DNA of 64,000 nucleotides from MWBF01 sp040772005 (GTDB taxonomy: Bacteria; Chloroflexota; Anaerolineae; CG2-30-64-16), in the NCBI GenBank assembly GCA_040772005.1, contig JAXGYZ010000003.1:186001-250000 (forward strand), given 5' to 3'. The translations under genes were made by a program, and so were the position numbers. Below the pieces are notes generated by a model. It was not told where the DNA came from. It did not search any database and saw only the letters and a list, made by a program, of their open reading frames with translations. Positions 26,553 to 35,502 of the stretch are shown piece by piece. How positions within the stretch are numbered: position 1 is the first letter of the stretch; each line of letters begins with the position of its first letter.

Positions 26553-26590
26553 CACGGGGAGGCCAGCTTTCACCTGACCTCCTCGTGTTT
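26553..26590. terminator. Bidirectional terminator hairpin
   Basis: Arms CACGGGGAGGCCAG (26553-26566) and CTGACCTCCTCGTG (26574-26587) pair over 13 of 14 positions around a 7-base loop. TTTG follows on the plus strand, and on the other strand the hairpin is followed by TCTGTTTTC. It sits between the convergent peroxidase and SH3-lipoprotein genes. Confidence 0.65.
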
Positions 26591-26613
26591 GCTTGTGCGG
26601 AACCTGTCCTTGG

Positions 26614-28206
26614 CTACCTGCCGGTCTGTTCGAGCGAGAAGCTGAAGTTCCAGAACCCGCCCTGGCGATTTGGATTGTCCGGGACGACCTCGACCGACGC
26701 GAAGTAGGTGCCATCTTCAATGGAGCACTGCGAGTCGGGCAGGAAATTGCTCTGCGCCGGGTTGACCGTGGTGCACGGGCCGTCGCCGCCGAAGGCGCAG
26801 AAGCGCTCGTTCACTTCGGTCCGGCTGTACGACTGGCCGTTCGGGCAGTTGATCGTGAACGTCACGTTCTTGATGCCCGCGCCGCTGCCATTCCCCTCCC
26901 TCGGGTCGAAGACGAACATCTCCAGGTAGAAGGGGCCGCGCAGGACCGGGCCGCCGTCACGGGTGCCGACCAACGACCGGGATCCCACGTAGATGTCCCC
27001 GCGCAGGTCGCCAGGTTCGCCCGGCCCCTGAACCGGTGCGCCCTCCGGCTGCGGCAGGCCGGTGTTCGCGGCCTGGGCCTGCGTGGCCGTCGGCTGCGGG
27101 GTGGCGGTCGGCGGGGCGGCGGTCGGCCGCGGGGTGGGCGTAGCAGTGGGCCGGGGCGGGATCGGCGCGAGGGTCAGCGTGTTGATCGCGATGTTGCAGC
27201 GCACGAACTGCGTCCCCGCGCTGACCCAACCGCGCTGCGTGGAGCCGATCCGGTCGACCTGGATCCAGGCGCCTGCCGCATCGCGCCCGCGCGGGCGCAG
27301 CTCGGTGTTAACCGGCAATCCGCCGATGATCGGGTAGTCCAGGCCCGGCCCGCTGCGCAGGCGCAGCCCGCCCGCCGAAACGACGGTGCAGAGGGGCCCG
27401 GACGGCCGCGTCGGCGTGGGGGAGGGAGCCGGCCCGCTGGCGGCCGTCACCTCCAGCGAGAGCGAGTAGGGACCGCGGTCGCGGATGTTCTGCCCCAGGG
27501 CCAGCACGGTGTAGATGCCGGATTCGGGCAGGGCAAAGTCCGTGATGCCGGCGCTGCGGCTGGCGGCCGAACCGGCCGCGCTCGTGGCGACAGGCGTGCG
27601 GCCCGTCGGTCCGTACAGCTCCAACTGCGGCGAGAACCGGTTGGCCTGGGTGGAGCCGGTGTTCTGCATGGTCAGTGTGACGGCATCGCCTGCGCAGCCG
27701 TAGAAGGCCCATTCTTCGCCGGCGCGGCTGCTGATCGTGCCGGTCAGCGACGCGCCGGGGGTCAGCAGCTTCACGTCCTCGGGCAGCGCGGTCGTGCCGG
27801 AGATGACGACGGTCAGTGAGTACGCGCCGCGGTCGCGCACGCTGCTGCCGAGCGCGACCAGCGTGTACTCGCCGTTCTCCGGCAGGGTGGTGGCAGCCAG
27901 CTGCACGGAGCGCTGCGTCGTGTTGCGCGTGGCTGCCAGCGGCGTCCGGCCCGTCGGCGGATACAGCTCCAGGTTGGGCGCAAAGGCCGTGCTCTGCATG
28001 CTGGCCGTCAGGACATCGCCCGCGCAGGCCGCCACGACCCATTCCTCGCCCAACCGGCTGGTCAGCGAACCCTGGACCGGCACGCCGGGGCTCAACCCCC
28101 CGGGCACGTTGCTCTGGGCCTCGCTCTCCTGGGGTGAGCACGCGAGGATAAGCATCAGGCTCGCCAGTATGACCGGCAGTAACGCGGCATGTTTTGCTTG
28201 CATCAT
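26614..28206 (-). CDS. SH3-domain lipoprotein with repeated beta-domains
   Basis: This 530-residue protein has a lipoprotein signal (LILAC, Cys23). Two tandem beta-sandwich modules of about 120 residues follow, each with EEW, CAGD and ELYxPTGRTP motifs, resembling bacterial pre-peptidase C-terminal domains. Next are a bacterial SH3 domain (GGLRLRSGPGLDYPIIGGLP), a Pro/Thr-rich linker and a C-terminal beta-domain. It probably sits on the outer face of the membrane and binds cell-wall or sugar ligands. The start overlaps the stop of the TPR gene (ATGATGA), so the two are translationally coupled. Confidence 0.75.
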   Translation of the reverse strand: MMQAKHAALLPVILASLMLILACSPQESEAQSNVPGGLSPGVPVQGSLTSRLGEEWVVAACAGDVLTASMQSTAFAPNLELYPPTGRTPLAATRNTTQRSVQLAATTLPENGEYTLVALGSSVRDRGAYSLTVVISGTTALPEDVKLLTPGASLTGTISSRAGEEWAFYGCAGDAVTLTMQNTGSTQANRFSPQLELYGPTGRTPVATSAAGSAASRSAGITDFALPESGIYTVLALGQNIRDRGPYSLSLEVTAASGPAPSPTPTRPSGPLCTVVSAGGLRLRSGPGLDYPIIGGLPVNTELRPRGRDAAGAWIQVDRIGSTQRGWVSAGTQFVRCNIAINTLTLAPIPPRPTATPTPRPTAAPPTATPQPTATQAQAANTGLPQPEGAPVQGPGEPGDLRGDIYVGSRSLVGTRDGGPVLRGPFYLEMFVFDPREGNGSGAGIKNVTFTINCPNGQSYSRTEVNERFCAFGGDGPCTTVNPAQSNFLPDSQCSIEDGTYFASVEVVPDNPNRQGGFWNFSFSLEQTGR

Positions 28207-29888
28207 TTCTGCTCCTGTATGGTTCCCTGCACCTGTGCGGCCAGGGCGGTAGCGCGCTGCTCGTAGTAGACGCAGCCGCAGTCCAGTACCTTCTGGCGGA
28301 AAGCCAGGTCGCCCACATCGGCGCTCAGGTCGATGCACAGCCGCGCTTCGCTGGCCGCCTCTTTGAAGAGACGGATGCTCGCCTGCTTCTTCGGGTCGGC
28401 CGTGGCCGCAGCTTCGTCGGCTGCAACCTGTTGGATCGGCACGTAGGCCCGCAACAAGTGTACTGTGGCGATGCCCAGGTGCGTCCAGGCCATATAGCGC
28501 TTCTGGTTGTCTTTGGTGAAGGCCTGAAGAGCCGTCTGAAACTCCGGCAGCGCCTTGGCGAACCAGGCCTCGGCCTGGGCGAGGTCGCGCGGCTGGGCCA
28601 GCAGATAGCTCTGCCCCTTGAGCCGGTAGACGTTGCCCAGCGAGAGATGGCCGACCGCTGCAATCGGCGGCCAGGGCGCTTCGTCGATCGTGGCAAGCGT
28701 CCGTTCCAGTTCGGCGATCGCGGCGTCGATATCCGCGGTGGCGGCCTCGGCCGTCGGCGCGGCGGCGGCCAGATGCGCCTCGGTGATGCACTGGCTCAGC
28801 TCGGCCGGCGGCGGATTCGCGACGTAGTAGAGCTGCGCCCGGTCGTAGTAGACGTTTGCCAGCGTGATGCCCGCGTTGGCGTACGTGGGATCGAGCTGCT
28901 GCGACAGCTCCAGCGCGGCAATGGCCTTGTCATAGTCACGCAGCCAGAAGGCCTCGCGGCCGATGAAGTATTCCAGGACGGCCGCGCCGTCCCCGGTCCC
29001 GAGGTTCAGGCGGTCCCGCGCCTGCTCGAAGATGTTCAGGGCCACATCGGGCTTATTCAGCGTCTCGTAGGTCAGGCCCACGGTCAACCAGAAAATGAGC
29101 TGGGAGCGCACGGCCAGCGGGCCGTCGTTCAGCCAAAGTGCGGCGCTCATGGCCTCCGTCCGGGCATCCACGGGCACCTGCACCTCGCGGCCGAGCACGT
29201 GGCGGCCGCTGATGGCGTCCGGCTCCCCGCGCACCGTCTCCGACCCCGCGACATAGAACTCGAGGGTCAGCTCGTCGGCGCCGGCGCTGTCCGGGCTCAG
29301 GTAGCCGTAGATGACCAGGTCGGCGTTGATGCGCCGCGCCAGCCGTGCCGCCTGTTCAGCGCGTGCCTCCGGTGTAGACCCAGTGATGACGCCGAAGCGG
29401 ACGTTCTTCGCTGCGCGGCCCAGGCTGTCCTCCCAGATGAGCACGCCATCCCGCATGCCCGTCAGCTCCGGGTAGTTCTGCTCGTATTCTGCGATCAGCT
29501 TGTCGTAGATGGCCTTGCTGAGCGTCGCGCCGAAGGGAATGCGGCTCACCCGGCCGTGGGCATCGAGTGAGCCGAGTTCCGCGACCGCGATGTTGAAGGT
29601 GGCGTTCATCTGCGACGGGAAGAGCCACGGCTCGATGAGCGGCTGGTAGGCGAGGAATCCGATGATGACGAACAGGGCCAGTGTGATGAGCCAGACCGGC
29701 AGCGTAATGTTGCGGCCGCCGACGTTGATCTGGATGTTGTTCTTGCCGATGACGACGTTGGACGCGCCCTCGCCGACCTGGCCGATGACGACATCGCGCC
29801 ACGGTCCCCCGCGCAGGCGCTGCCACTGGCGCATCAGCCAGTTGCCCTGCGGGTCCTGTTTGCCGTTCCGGTCATCGGGGGTGGTCAC
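28203..29888 (-). CDS. Single-pass membrane protein with extracellular TPR region
   Basis: This 561-residue protein has a basic cytoplasmic N-terminus (1-31) and a Gly/Val/Asn-rich motif at about 32-58 (VVIGQVGEGASNVVIGKNN). One membrane helix follows (61-83), then a large domain outside the cell. That domain has an alpha/beta start (FNIAVAELG, then INADLVIYGYL) and tetratricopeptide-like helices (YDKAIAALELSQQLDPTYANA). Positive charges before the helix support N-in topology. The 32-58 motif resembles one near the C-terminus of the adjacent CHAT protein. I infer a receptor that reports to the cytoplasmic protease. Confidence 0.75.
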   Translation of the reverse strand: MTTPDDRNGKQDPQGNWLMRQWQRLRGGPWRDVVIGQVGEGASNVVIGKNNIQINVGGRNITLPVWLITLALFVIIGFLAYQPLIEPWLFPSQMNATFNIAVAELGSLDAHGRVSRIPFGATLSKAIYDKLIAEYEQNYPELTGMRDGVLIWEDSLGRAAKNVRFGVITGSTPEARAEQAARLARRINADLVIYGYLSPDSAGADELTLEFYVAGSETVRGEPDAISGRHVLGREVQVPVDARTEAMSAALWLNDGPLAVRSQLIFWLTVGLTYETLNKPDVALNIFEQARDRLNLGTGDGAAVLEYFIGREAFWLRDYDKAIAALELSQQLDPTYANAGITLANVYYDRAQLYYVANPPPAELSQCITEAHLAAAAPTAEAATADIDAAIAELERTLATIDEAPWPPIAAVGHLSLGNVYRLKGQSYLLAQPRDLAQAEAWFAKALPEFQTALQAFTKDNQKRYMAWTHLGIATVHLLRAYVPIQQVAADEAAATADPKKQASIRLFKEAASEARLCIDLSADVGDLAFRQKVLDCGCVYYEQRATALAAQVQGTIQEQK

Positions 29889-29903
29889 GGGTACACATCC
29901 TGC

Positions 29904-31475
29904 CTACGCATTGCCGAAGCGCTGCTGCACCCACCTGACCGCCGGCTCGCCGGTCCGGGCGATGACGCGGCCGGCGGCGGGCAGCGCAAACAGGGCGCCG
30001 AGCGCGCCAGAGAGCGCAGGCAGGTTGTTCAGCAGCCAGTCACCCATGCTGGTGATCGTGCCGGCGTTAGGCGTCTCATCGTCGCCGCGGGTGAGTTCCT
30101 CCTGCAGGAGCTCGATGCGCATCTTCGCACGCTCAGCCGCGGCCGCATCCACCGGCAGGCGGGCCAGCTCGGCCAGCAGCGCGGCGCAACCCTCCCGGAT
30201 CTGCGCGGCGTCGTCCGGCGCAGGCGGGCCGAGCACCTCGTGCACGGTCTGGGTGATGTTCTTGCCGGCCGCGACATTGCGCGCACCGGCGCCGACCACC
30301 GCGATGATGACATCCCCGGCCGCGTGGCTTGCGTCTACACTGCCGATCGAGTTGGAGACCTGCTCCCACCACGGCTGCGGTTTGTCTGTGTTCATGGCTC
30401 CCCCTGTGGCCTGATCCGGGTGCGTCCACAGCGCGCCATCCGCACTGCGCAGGAACAGCACGGGCGTGGCCCAGCCGGACGAGTAGGGCGCGGCCAGGCT
30501 CATCGCCTTGCGCGCCTCGGCGCTCGCGGCGTCGACGGGCAGTCCGTGGCTCAACGCGGCGTAGAAGCTGCGCGTGAACTCGGCAGCCGCGGTGTCGGCG
30601 ATCACATCCTGCATGGCGAGCACCGCGGGCAGCCCGCGGCGCGCCAGGTGCTCGGCGATGCTCGCATAGAGGGCTTGCGTCTCCGCGTGTGCGCCTTCGC
30701 AGGCATTCAGCACGACCAGGCGCAGCGTGGGGTGGTCCCCCAGCAGGCGCGCGATTTCCGTCGCGTTGCGCGGGTCGGCGCGGCCCTGCTCGTCTTCGAG
30801 AAGCAGCGCGCTCTCGCCCGTGGCCTCATCGAAGTAGCCGTGCCCGATGAAGTGGAAGATGTGCCAGGGGCCCTGTTGCAGTTGCTGCTGCAGCGCGCGC
30901 CAGTTGCCGCTCGTTGCCCACGCGAGTTCCAGATTTTTTGCCGCTCGGCCAGCCGCGTTCGCGAGCAAGTCCCGCTCGCGGGCCGTATCCAGCGGCTCAA
31001 CGTTCGACGGTGAGGCGACCAGGCCGAGGATGCGCAGGGGCGGGGTGACGGCCAGCGGCTGCAGCGGCGCCAGCGTCTCCACCGTGCGGACGATGGGCGT
31101 CTGCTGCGAGAGGCCGATGAACTCGCCCTGCCGCGCGTCGTAGAGCAGTTCCCAGGGGCGCGCGGCCAGCTCCGGCGCGAGGATGCGCAGCCGCAGGCGC
31201 ACGCCTGCGCCGTCCCGCCGGGCCAGCGCGCGGCTGGCGTCGTACAGGCTCAGGATGTCACCGCTGAAGGCGGCCTGGAACAGCGCAGCGCCGAGAGCTT
31301 GCGCCGATGCAGCATCCTGCCAATCCGCTCCGGGTGCCTGCGGGTTCGCTGCCGCGAGGGGGAGGGTAAAGGTTCTGCGTGCCTCGCCGGCCGGCGTGCG
31401 CGCGGCCAGTTCGTAGCCCGCGGCCGTGCGCGGCCCCAGTTGAAGCTCGAAATTCTGGTATGACGCTGATGGCAT
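29904..31475 (-). CDS. CHAT-domain (caspase-like) protease
   Basis: This 523-residue protein contains a CHAT peptidase domain (about 95-345) with the dyad His212 in FIGHGYF and Cys259 in VVLNACEGA. FLAMQ-like and WATPVLF motifs also fit the family. A linker follows, then the motif VVGAGARNVAAGKNITQ (about 393-409), a helical stretch and a hydrophobic segment near residue 470-490 that may touch the membrane. CHAT proteases serve in prokaryotic immunity and cell-death pathways when paired with sensors. The ATG at 31475 is chosen for its AGGATGG site eight bases upstream; another in-frame ATG is at 31487. Confidence 0.82.
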   Translation of the reverse strand: MPSASYQNFELQLGPRTAAGYELAARTPAGEARRTFTLPLAAANPQAPGADWQDAASAQALGAALFQAAFSGDILSLYDASRALARRDGAGVRLRLRILAPELAARPWELLYDARQGEFIGLSQQTPIVRTVETLAPLQPLAVTPPLRILGLVASPSNVEPLDTARERDLLANAAGRAAKNLELAWATSGNWRALQQQLQQGPWHIFHFIGHGYFDEATGESALLLEDEQGRADPRNATEIARLLGDHPTLRLVVLNACEGAHAETQALYASIAEHLARRGLPAVLAMQDVIADTAAAEFTRSFYAALSHGLPVDAASAEARKAMSLAAPYSSGWATPVLFLRSADGALWTHPDQATGGAMNTDKPQPWWEQVSNSIGSVDASHAAGDVIIAVVGAGARNVAAGKNITQTVHEVLGPPAPDDAAQIREGCAALLAELARLPVDAAAAERAKMRIELLQEELTRGDDETPNAGTITSMGDWLLNNLPALSGALGALFALPAAGRVIARTGEPAVRWVQQRFGNA

Positions 31476-31615
31476 AAACCGCACCATCCTATGCTCGCAA
31501 GACGCGCTCAGACTGCCTGACACCGAGCCAGGACACTCTACATGGATGGTATGCCTGCTACTGGCGGAGATATGTAAGAAGTGTCACTTTGTACGAAGAT
31601 TGTGTCATGGTTGGG

Positions 31616-32677
31616 TCAAGTTGAGACTGTACGCACCACCTCGATGCCCGTCCCCGGCACTGCCTCGCCCACGCGCCAGAAAGGCTCGCCGGCGTCGGCA
31701 AACGCAGCGGCCAGCAGGTCGGCCTTTTCCGGCGCGACAGCCAGGAGCAGGCCGCCGGAGGTCTCCGGCGTGTACAGGAGCTGGCGCATTTCCTCGGGGA
31801 TACCCGCCGCGAAGGTGACGTGCGGGCTGAAGCAGCCTTCGTTGCGACAGGTGCCGGCGGGGAAGAGCCAGGCGTCTGCATAGCGGGCCGCGCCATCGAG
31901 GAAGGGGAGCCGGTCGACGTCGAGGCGCAGCCGGACATTGCTGCGTTCGGCCATTTCGGAGCCGTGGCCCAGCAGCGCGAAGCCGGTGATATCGGTGCAG
32001 GCATGGACGCCGACCTGCTGGGCCAGCCGCGCGGCCTGTCGATTGAGCCGTTGCATGCTCGCTATTGCGGGCGGCAGGTGCGCCGGGTCGGCAGCATCCG
32101 CCTTCGCTGCGGTGGTGATGATGCCCACGCCCAGCGGCTTGGTGAGCGCCAGGATGTCGCCCGGCCGCGCACCGCCCTTAGTCAGGACGCGGTCGGGATG
32201 CACCAGTCCCATGACCGCCAGCCCGTACTTGGGTTCGTTGTCATCCACCGTATGCCCGCCGGCCAGCGCCCCGCCGGCTTCGAGCACCTTCTCTGCGCCG
32301 CCGCGCAGGATCTCGGCGATGATCTCCGCCGGCAGCTTGGGCGGAAAACCGCAGATGTTCAGCGCCAGGACGACCTCGCCGCCCATGGCATACACATCGC
32401 TCATGGCGTTGGCGGCCGCGATCGCGCCGTAGTCGTAGGGGTCATCCACGACCGGCGTGAAGAAGTCCAGCGTCTGAATCACGGCCACCTCGTCGGTGAT
32501 CTTGTAGACCGCCGCGTCATCGCTGACCTCGAGGCCGAGCAGCAGCGCAGGGAAGCGTTCGGAACGAAACAGTCCTTGTAAGGGGCGCAGCACGTGCGCC
32601 AGGGCCTCAGGGCCCATCTTGGCCGCTCAGCCGGCGGCCGTAGTCAGCGCGGTGAGGCGTATCTCTTCACGCGTCAT
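31616..32677 (-). CDS. selD: Selenide, water dikinase, selenoprotein form (Sec17 from in-frame UGA)
   Basis: SelD makes selenophosphate from selenide and ATP for selenocysteine and selenouridine synthesis. The reading frame open without interruption begins at an internal codon, but an ATG at 32677 with AGGGAG upstream gives MTREEIRLTALTTAAG, then UGA (32629-32627), then AAKMGPEAL. Codon 17 is exactly the catalytic Cys/Sec position, followed by Lys20. GGHTVDDNEPKYGL, LGVGIITTA and TDITGFALLGH are family signatures. The full length of 353 residues is normal. A hairpin GGCGCA-CGTGC-TGCGCC lies about 26 bases after the UGA with GU in its loop. The other selenium genes upstream agree. Confidence 0.9.
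32584..32600 (-). promoter_or_regulatory. Candidate SECIS hairpin in selD
   Basis: On the coding strand the 6-base stem GGCGCA/TGCGCC encloses CGTGC and starts 26 bases after the UGA. Bacterial SECIS elements place a short stem with a G-U containing loop about 16-37 bases after UGA, so position and loop fit. The lower stem is not clear, and alternative foldings such as GGGCC-CTGA-GGCCC exist. Confidence 0.5.
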
Positions 32678-32690
32678 CGGTTCGCTCCCT

Positions 32691-32918
32691 TCAGATGTCC
32701 TCGATGCCCTGGATCTCCAGCCGGGCGGCCGTGACCAGGTCGCGCGCAGCCTCGACGTGGTCGCGCAGGATGCGGACGCAGACGCCGCAATCGGAGCTGA
32801 GATGCCGCGGGACGGGCATCATCTTGCAGGCGATTCCCTGTTCCGCCAGCAGTTTTTCGATGCGCATGGCGTGACTGGTGGAGTAGACCAGAATCACGGC
32901 GTATGTCTGCCCGCTCAT
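32691..32918 (-). CDS. DUF3343 putative Se/S carrier-like protein
   Basis: This 75-residue protein matches DUF3343: AVILVYSTSHAMRIEKLLAEQGI at the start and SSDCGVCVRI with two cysteines in the middle. The family is widely encoded beside selD, yedF and cysteine desulfurases and is thought to carry selenium or sulfur, though this is not proven. It overlaps the desulfurase gene by ATGA and ends 13 bases before selD. Confidence 0.82.
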   Translation of the reverse strand: MSGQTYAVILVYSTSHAMRIEKLLAEQGIACKMMPVPRHLSSDCGVCVRILRDHVEAARDLVTAARLEIQGIEDI

Positions 32919-34069
32919 TGCGCCTCCCGTGCGAGTGTCGCCACAGCATGAAGCGCCGCCGCCACCTCATCCGCTGTGTTGAACGCGCCGAGCCCGAAGC
33001 GCACCGTGCCGCCGGGAAAGGTGCCCAGCGTGCGATGCGCGGCCGGCGCACAATGCAGCCCCACGCGGCACATGATGCCGTATTCGTCATCCAGCCGCAG
33101 GCCGACTTCGGAGGGTTCGAGGCCTGCGATGTTGAACGAGACCGTGGCCGTCTGGCGTTCCGCATCCCTCGTCCCATAGACCGTGACGCCCGGGATGGCG
33201 GTCAGCCCGGCCAGCAGTTGCCGGGTGAGCGCTACCTCGTGGCTGCGGATGGTTGCCACCCCCTGCGCCAGCAGCCAGCGCACGCTGGCGGCCAGGCCCG
33301 CCAGGCCGACCGCGTTGGGCGTGCCGCTCTCGCACAGGTCCGGCAGGAATTCGGGCTGTTCCTCGCGCTCCGAGCGGCTGCCGGTGCCCCCGCGCTTCAG
33401 CGGCGCCAGCCGCCGCACGTCGACGCGCGCGCCGATGATGAGTCCGCCCGTACCCATCGGCCCATAGAGCGACTTGTGGCCGGTGAAGGCGAGCAGGTCG
33501 ATGGCGTCAGCTTCCATATCGATGGGGTAGGCGCCGGCGGTCTGCGCGGCGTCAACCAGCAGCAGGAGATCGTGCTGCCGCGCGACGCGGCCCGCCTCGG
33601 CCACCGGCAGGAGCGTGCCCACCACATTGGATGCGTGATTGAGGACGATCAGCCGGGTGTCCGGCCCGATAGCGGCTTCCAGGTCCTGGGGATCCAGCTC
33701 ACCTGTTGCCGAACATGGCACCGCGGTCACGCGCACGCCCCCGCGCTCCAGCGCGCGCAGGGGCCGCATGACGGAATTGTGTTCCAGGCTGCCCGTGATG
33801 ACATGGTCGCCCGGCTGCAGCAGTCCGTTCAGCGCCAGGTTGAGCGCTTCGGTGACGTTCGAGCCGAAGACCACGCGCAGGGGATCGGATGCGCCGAACA
33901 GCTCGGCCACTGCCTCGCGCGCGGCGTAGACCACGCGAGCCGCCTCGATGGCGAGCCGGTGGCCCGAACGTCCCGGGCTCGCGCCGATGTCGGTCAGGTA
34001 GTGCGTCATCGCTTCGGCCACGCCGGGCGGCTTGGGCCATGACGTGGCCGCGTTATCGAAGTAGATCAT
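32915..34069 (-). CDS. Cysteine desulfurase / selenocysteine lyase family protein
   Basis: This 384-residue PLP enzyme of the NifS/SufS class begins MIYFDNAATSWPKPPGV. The PLP lysine lies in FTGHKSLYGPMGTGG and the active cysteine in GLHCAPAAH. It would release sulfur from cysteine or selenium from selenocysteine. The short GLHCAP loop resembles group II enzymes. Its position between a TusA-like carrier and DUF3343-SelD suggests selenium delivery to SelD. The ATG at 34069 precedes the conserved N-terminus directly. Confidence 0.88.
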   Translation of the reverse strand: MIYFDNAATSWPKPPGVAEAMTHYLTDIGASPGRSGHRLAIEAARVVYAAREAVAELFGASDPLRVVFGSNVTEALNLALNGLLQPGDHVITGSLEHNSVMRPLRALERGGVRVTAVPCSATGELDPQDLEAAIGPDTRLIVLNHASNVVGTLLPVAEAGRVARQHDLLLLVDAAQTAGAYPIDMEADAIDLLAFTGHKSLYGPMGTGGLIIGARVDVRRLAPLKRGGTGSRSEREEQPEFLPDLCESGTPNAVGLAGLAASVRWLLAQGVATIRSHEVALTRQLLAGLTAIPGVTVYGTRDAERQTATVSFNIAGLEPSEVGLRLDDEYGIMCRVGLHCAPAAHRTLGTFPGGTVRFGLGAFNTADEVAAALHAVATLAREAQ

Positions 34070-34166
34070 GGTGTTCCTCGGTTCGCTCAGGACACAGTGC
34101 GGCGACGCGGAAGCATGACGTAGGATGGCGTGCGGGTCCTGCGTCATGCTCCCGCTCGTCTATAGC

Positions 34167-34373
34167 TCACTTCGTCAGCGTCAGCCTGAACTCATCGCCT
34201 GTCTGCGCAACGGCAACCTTGCAGCCGGCCTTTTCGGCCATGCGCCGCACGTTCTCGCGGGAGGTGACGGTTTCGACCAGGACTTCAATCGGAAACTGTC
34301 CGGCCTCGATGGCCTTGCGGGCCAGGAGGACCGGCTGGGGGCATGACAGGCCCCGCGCATCCACTGTCTTCAT
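34167..34373 (-). CDS. TusA/YedF-like sulfur (selenium) carrier
   Basis: This 68-residue protein has the SirA/TusA fold signature DARGLSCPQPVLLARKAI with the carrier Cys11. TusA-family proteins hold a persulfide, or in selenium clusters probably a perselenide. It lies 10 bases after yedE and upstream of the desulfurase, as in known selenium operons. The ATG at 34373 matches the family start; an in-frame ATG at 34400 would add a basic tail. Confidence 0.87.
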   Translation of the reverse strand: MKTVDARGLSCPQPVLLARKAIEAGQFPIEVLVETVTSRENVRRMAEKAGCKVAVAQTGDEFRLTLTK

Positions 34374-34383
34374 GTGACGTCTC

Positions 34384-35502
34384 CTATGCCGTGCGCTCAC
34401 GCATGGTCAGGCCGATCGCCACGCAGACGATCAGGCCGAGGATCACTGCACCCATGCCGTAAGGTGTCAGGCCGCCGACCTTAGCGACGCCTTCCACCAC
34501 GGAATCCGGGCTGCCGGCCAGCGCAAAGTTGTGGGCGAACCCCGCGCCGACGATCATGCCCAACACGAAGACGGCGGCATCGCCGTCCCCCTCGCCGGAG
34601 AGGAAGAGCTGGCGTCCCGGGCAGCCGCCGGCGAGCGCGAACGCCAGGCCGGAGAGCGCCATGCCCAGGAAGTTCCACAGGTGGCTGCTGTGCGCGACCG
34701 GCTGGCCCACAAAGCCGAACCGCACCTGCCCCAGGATGAGGTTGGTGACGAAAGCGATGACCAGCAGCGTGACGAGCCCGGTCATCAGGTGCAGGTCGCG
34801 CATGAGGATGACATCGCGCACCGCGCCCATGGTACAGAAGCGGGTGCATTGGGCCAGGAACCCGATCAGCAGCCCCGCGGCCAGCGCGATGAGCAGGGGC
34901 GCATGGAGCGAGCCGGGCCCGCTCTGGCTGAAGAAGATTGGGCCGTCCTTGCTGAAGGTCGGCGCGAAGATCAGCAGGAGCAGCAGGCCGACCATGAGCA
35001 GCGGCATGATCCAGCCGACTGCGGTGTACGTCTTCTGCGCGCGGCCCAGGTTATAGCCGGCCTTGAGGAATTGCACGCCGACCGCAATCCCGACTGCCAG
35101 GCCGGCCAGGCCCAGGATGGCGTTCAGGTCGCCGCCGGCCAGGCGCAGGGTGGCGCGCCAGGGACAGCCCAGGAAGGCCAGCGCGCCGATCATGGCAAAC
35201 GCGCCCAACACGAAGCGCACCACAGGCGCGGAGCCGGCGCGGGCGCGAAACTCGCGGAAGGCGTAGGCCGCAAGCATGGAGCCCAACACGAAGCCGATGA
35301 TTTCAGGGCGGATGTATTGCACGACCGCGGCGCGGTGTAGGCCGAGCGCGCCGGCAATGTCACGCTCGAAGCAGGCCACGCAGATCCCCATGTTCGGGGG
35401 ATTGCCGAGCTTCTGCAGGAGCGGGGCGAGGACGCCGATGACGGCGCCCGCGAGGATGATGCCCCAACGGGAGGCAAAGAACCGGGTGAGACGTTCCGAC
35501 AT
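34384..35502 (-). CDS. yedE: YedE-type selenium metabolism membrane protein (YeeE/YedE family)
   Basis: This 372-residue protein has about 10 hydrophobic helices and the cysteine motifs of the YeeE/YedE family: MGICVACFERDIAGALGLHR, FLGCPWRATLRLAGGDLNAI, QCTRFCTMGAVRD and AGGCPGRQLFLSGEGD. This subtype is the selenium-associated putative transporter found with yedF and selD, probably for a selenium or sulfur species. It is the first gene of the selenium operon; GGAGGGAG precedes the ATG at 35502. Confidence 0.88.
   Translation of the reverse strand: MSERLTRFFASRWGIILAGAVIGVLAPLLQKLGNPPNMGICVACFERDIAGALGLHRAAVVQYIRPEIIGFVLGSMLAAYAFREFRARAGSAPVVRFVLGAFAMIGALAFLGCPWRATLRLAGGDLNAILGLAGLAVGIAVGVQFLKAGYNLGRAQKTYTAVGWIMPLLMVGLLLLLIFAPTFSKDGPIFFSQSGPGSLHAPLLIALAAGLLIGFLAQCTRFCTMGAVRDVILMRDLHLMTGLVTLLVIAFVTNLILGQVRFGFVGQPVAHSSHLWNFLGMALSGLAFALAGGCPGRQLFLSGEGDGDAAVFVLGMIVGAGFAHNFALAGSPDSVVEGVAKVGGLTPYGMGAVILGLIVCVAIGLTMRERTA

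Noticed and set aside
32611..32677. selD as a gene broken by a stop or frameshift
   Set aside because: The TGA is in the same frame, at the exact catalytic position, with family sequence on both sides and a ribosome site upstream, so recoding as selenocysteine is far more likely.
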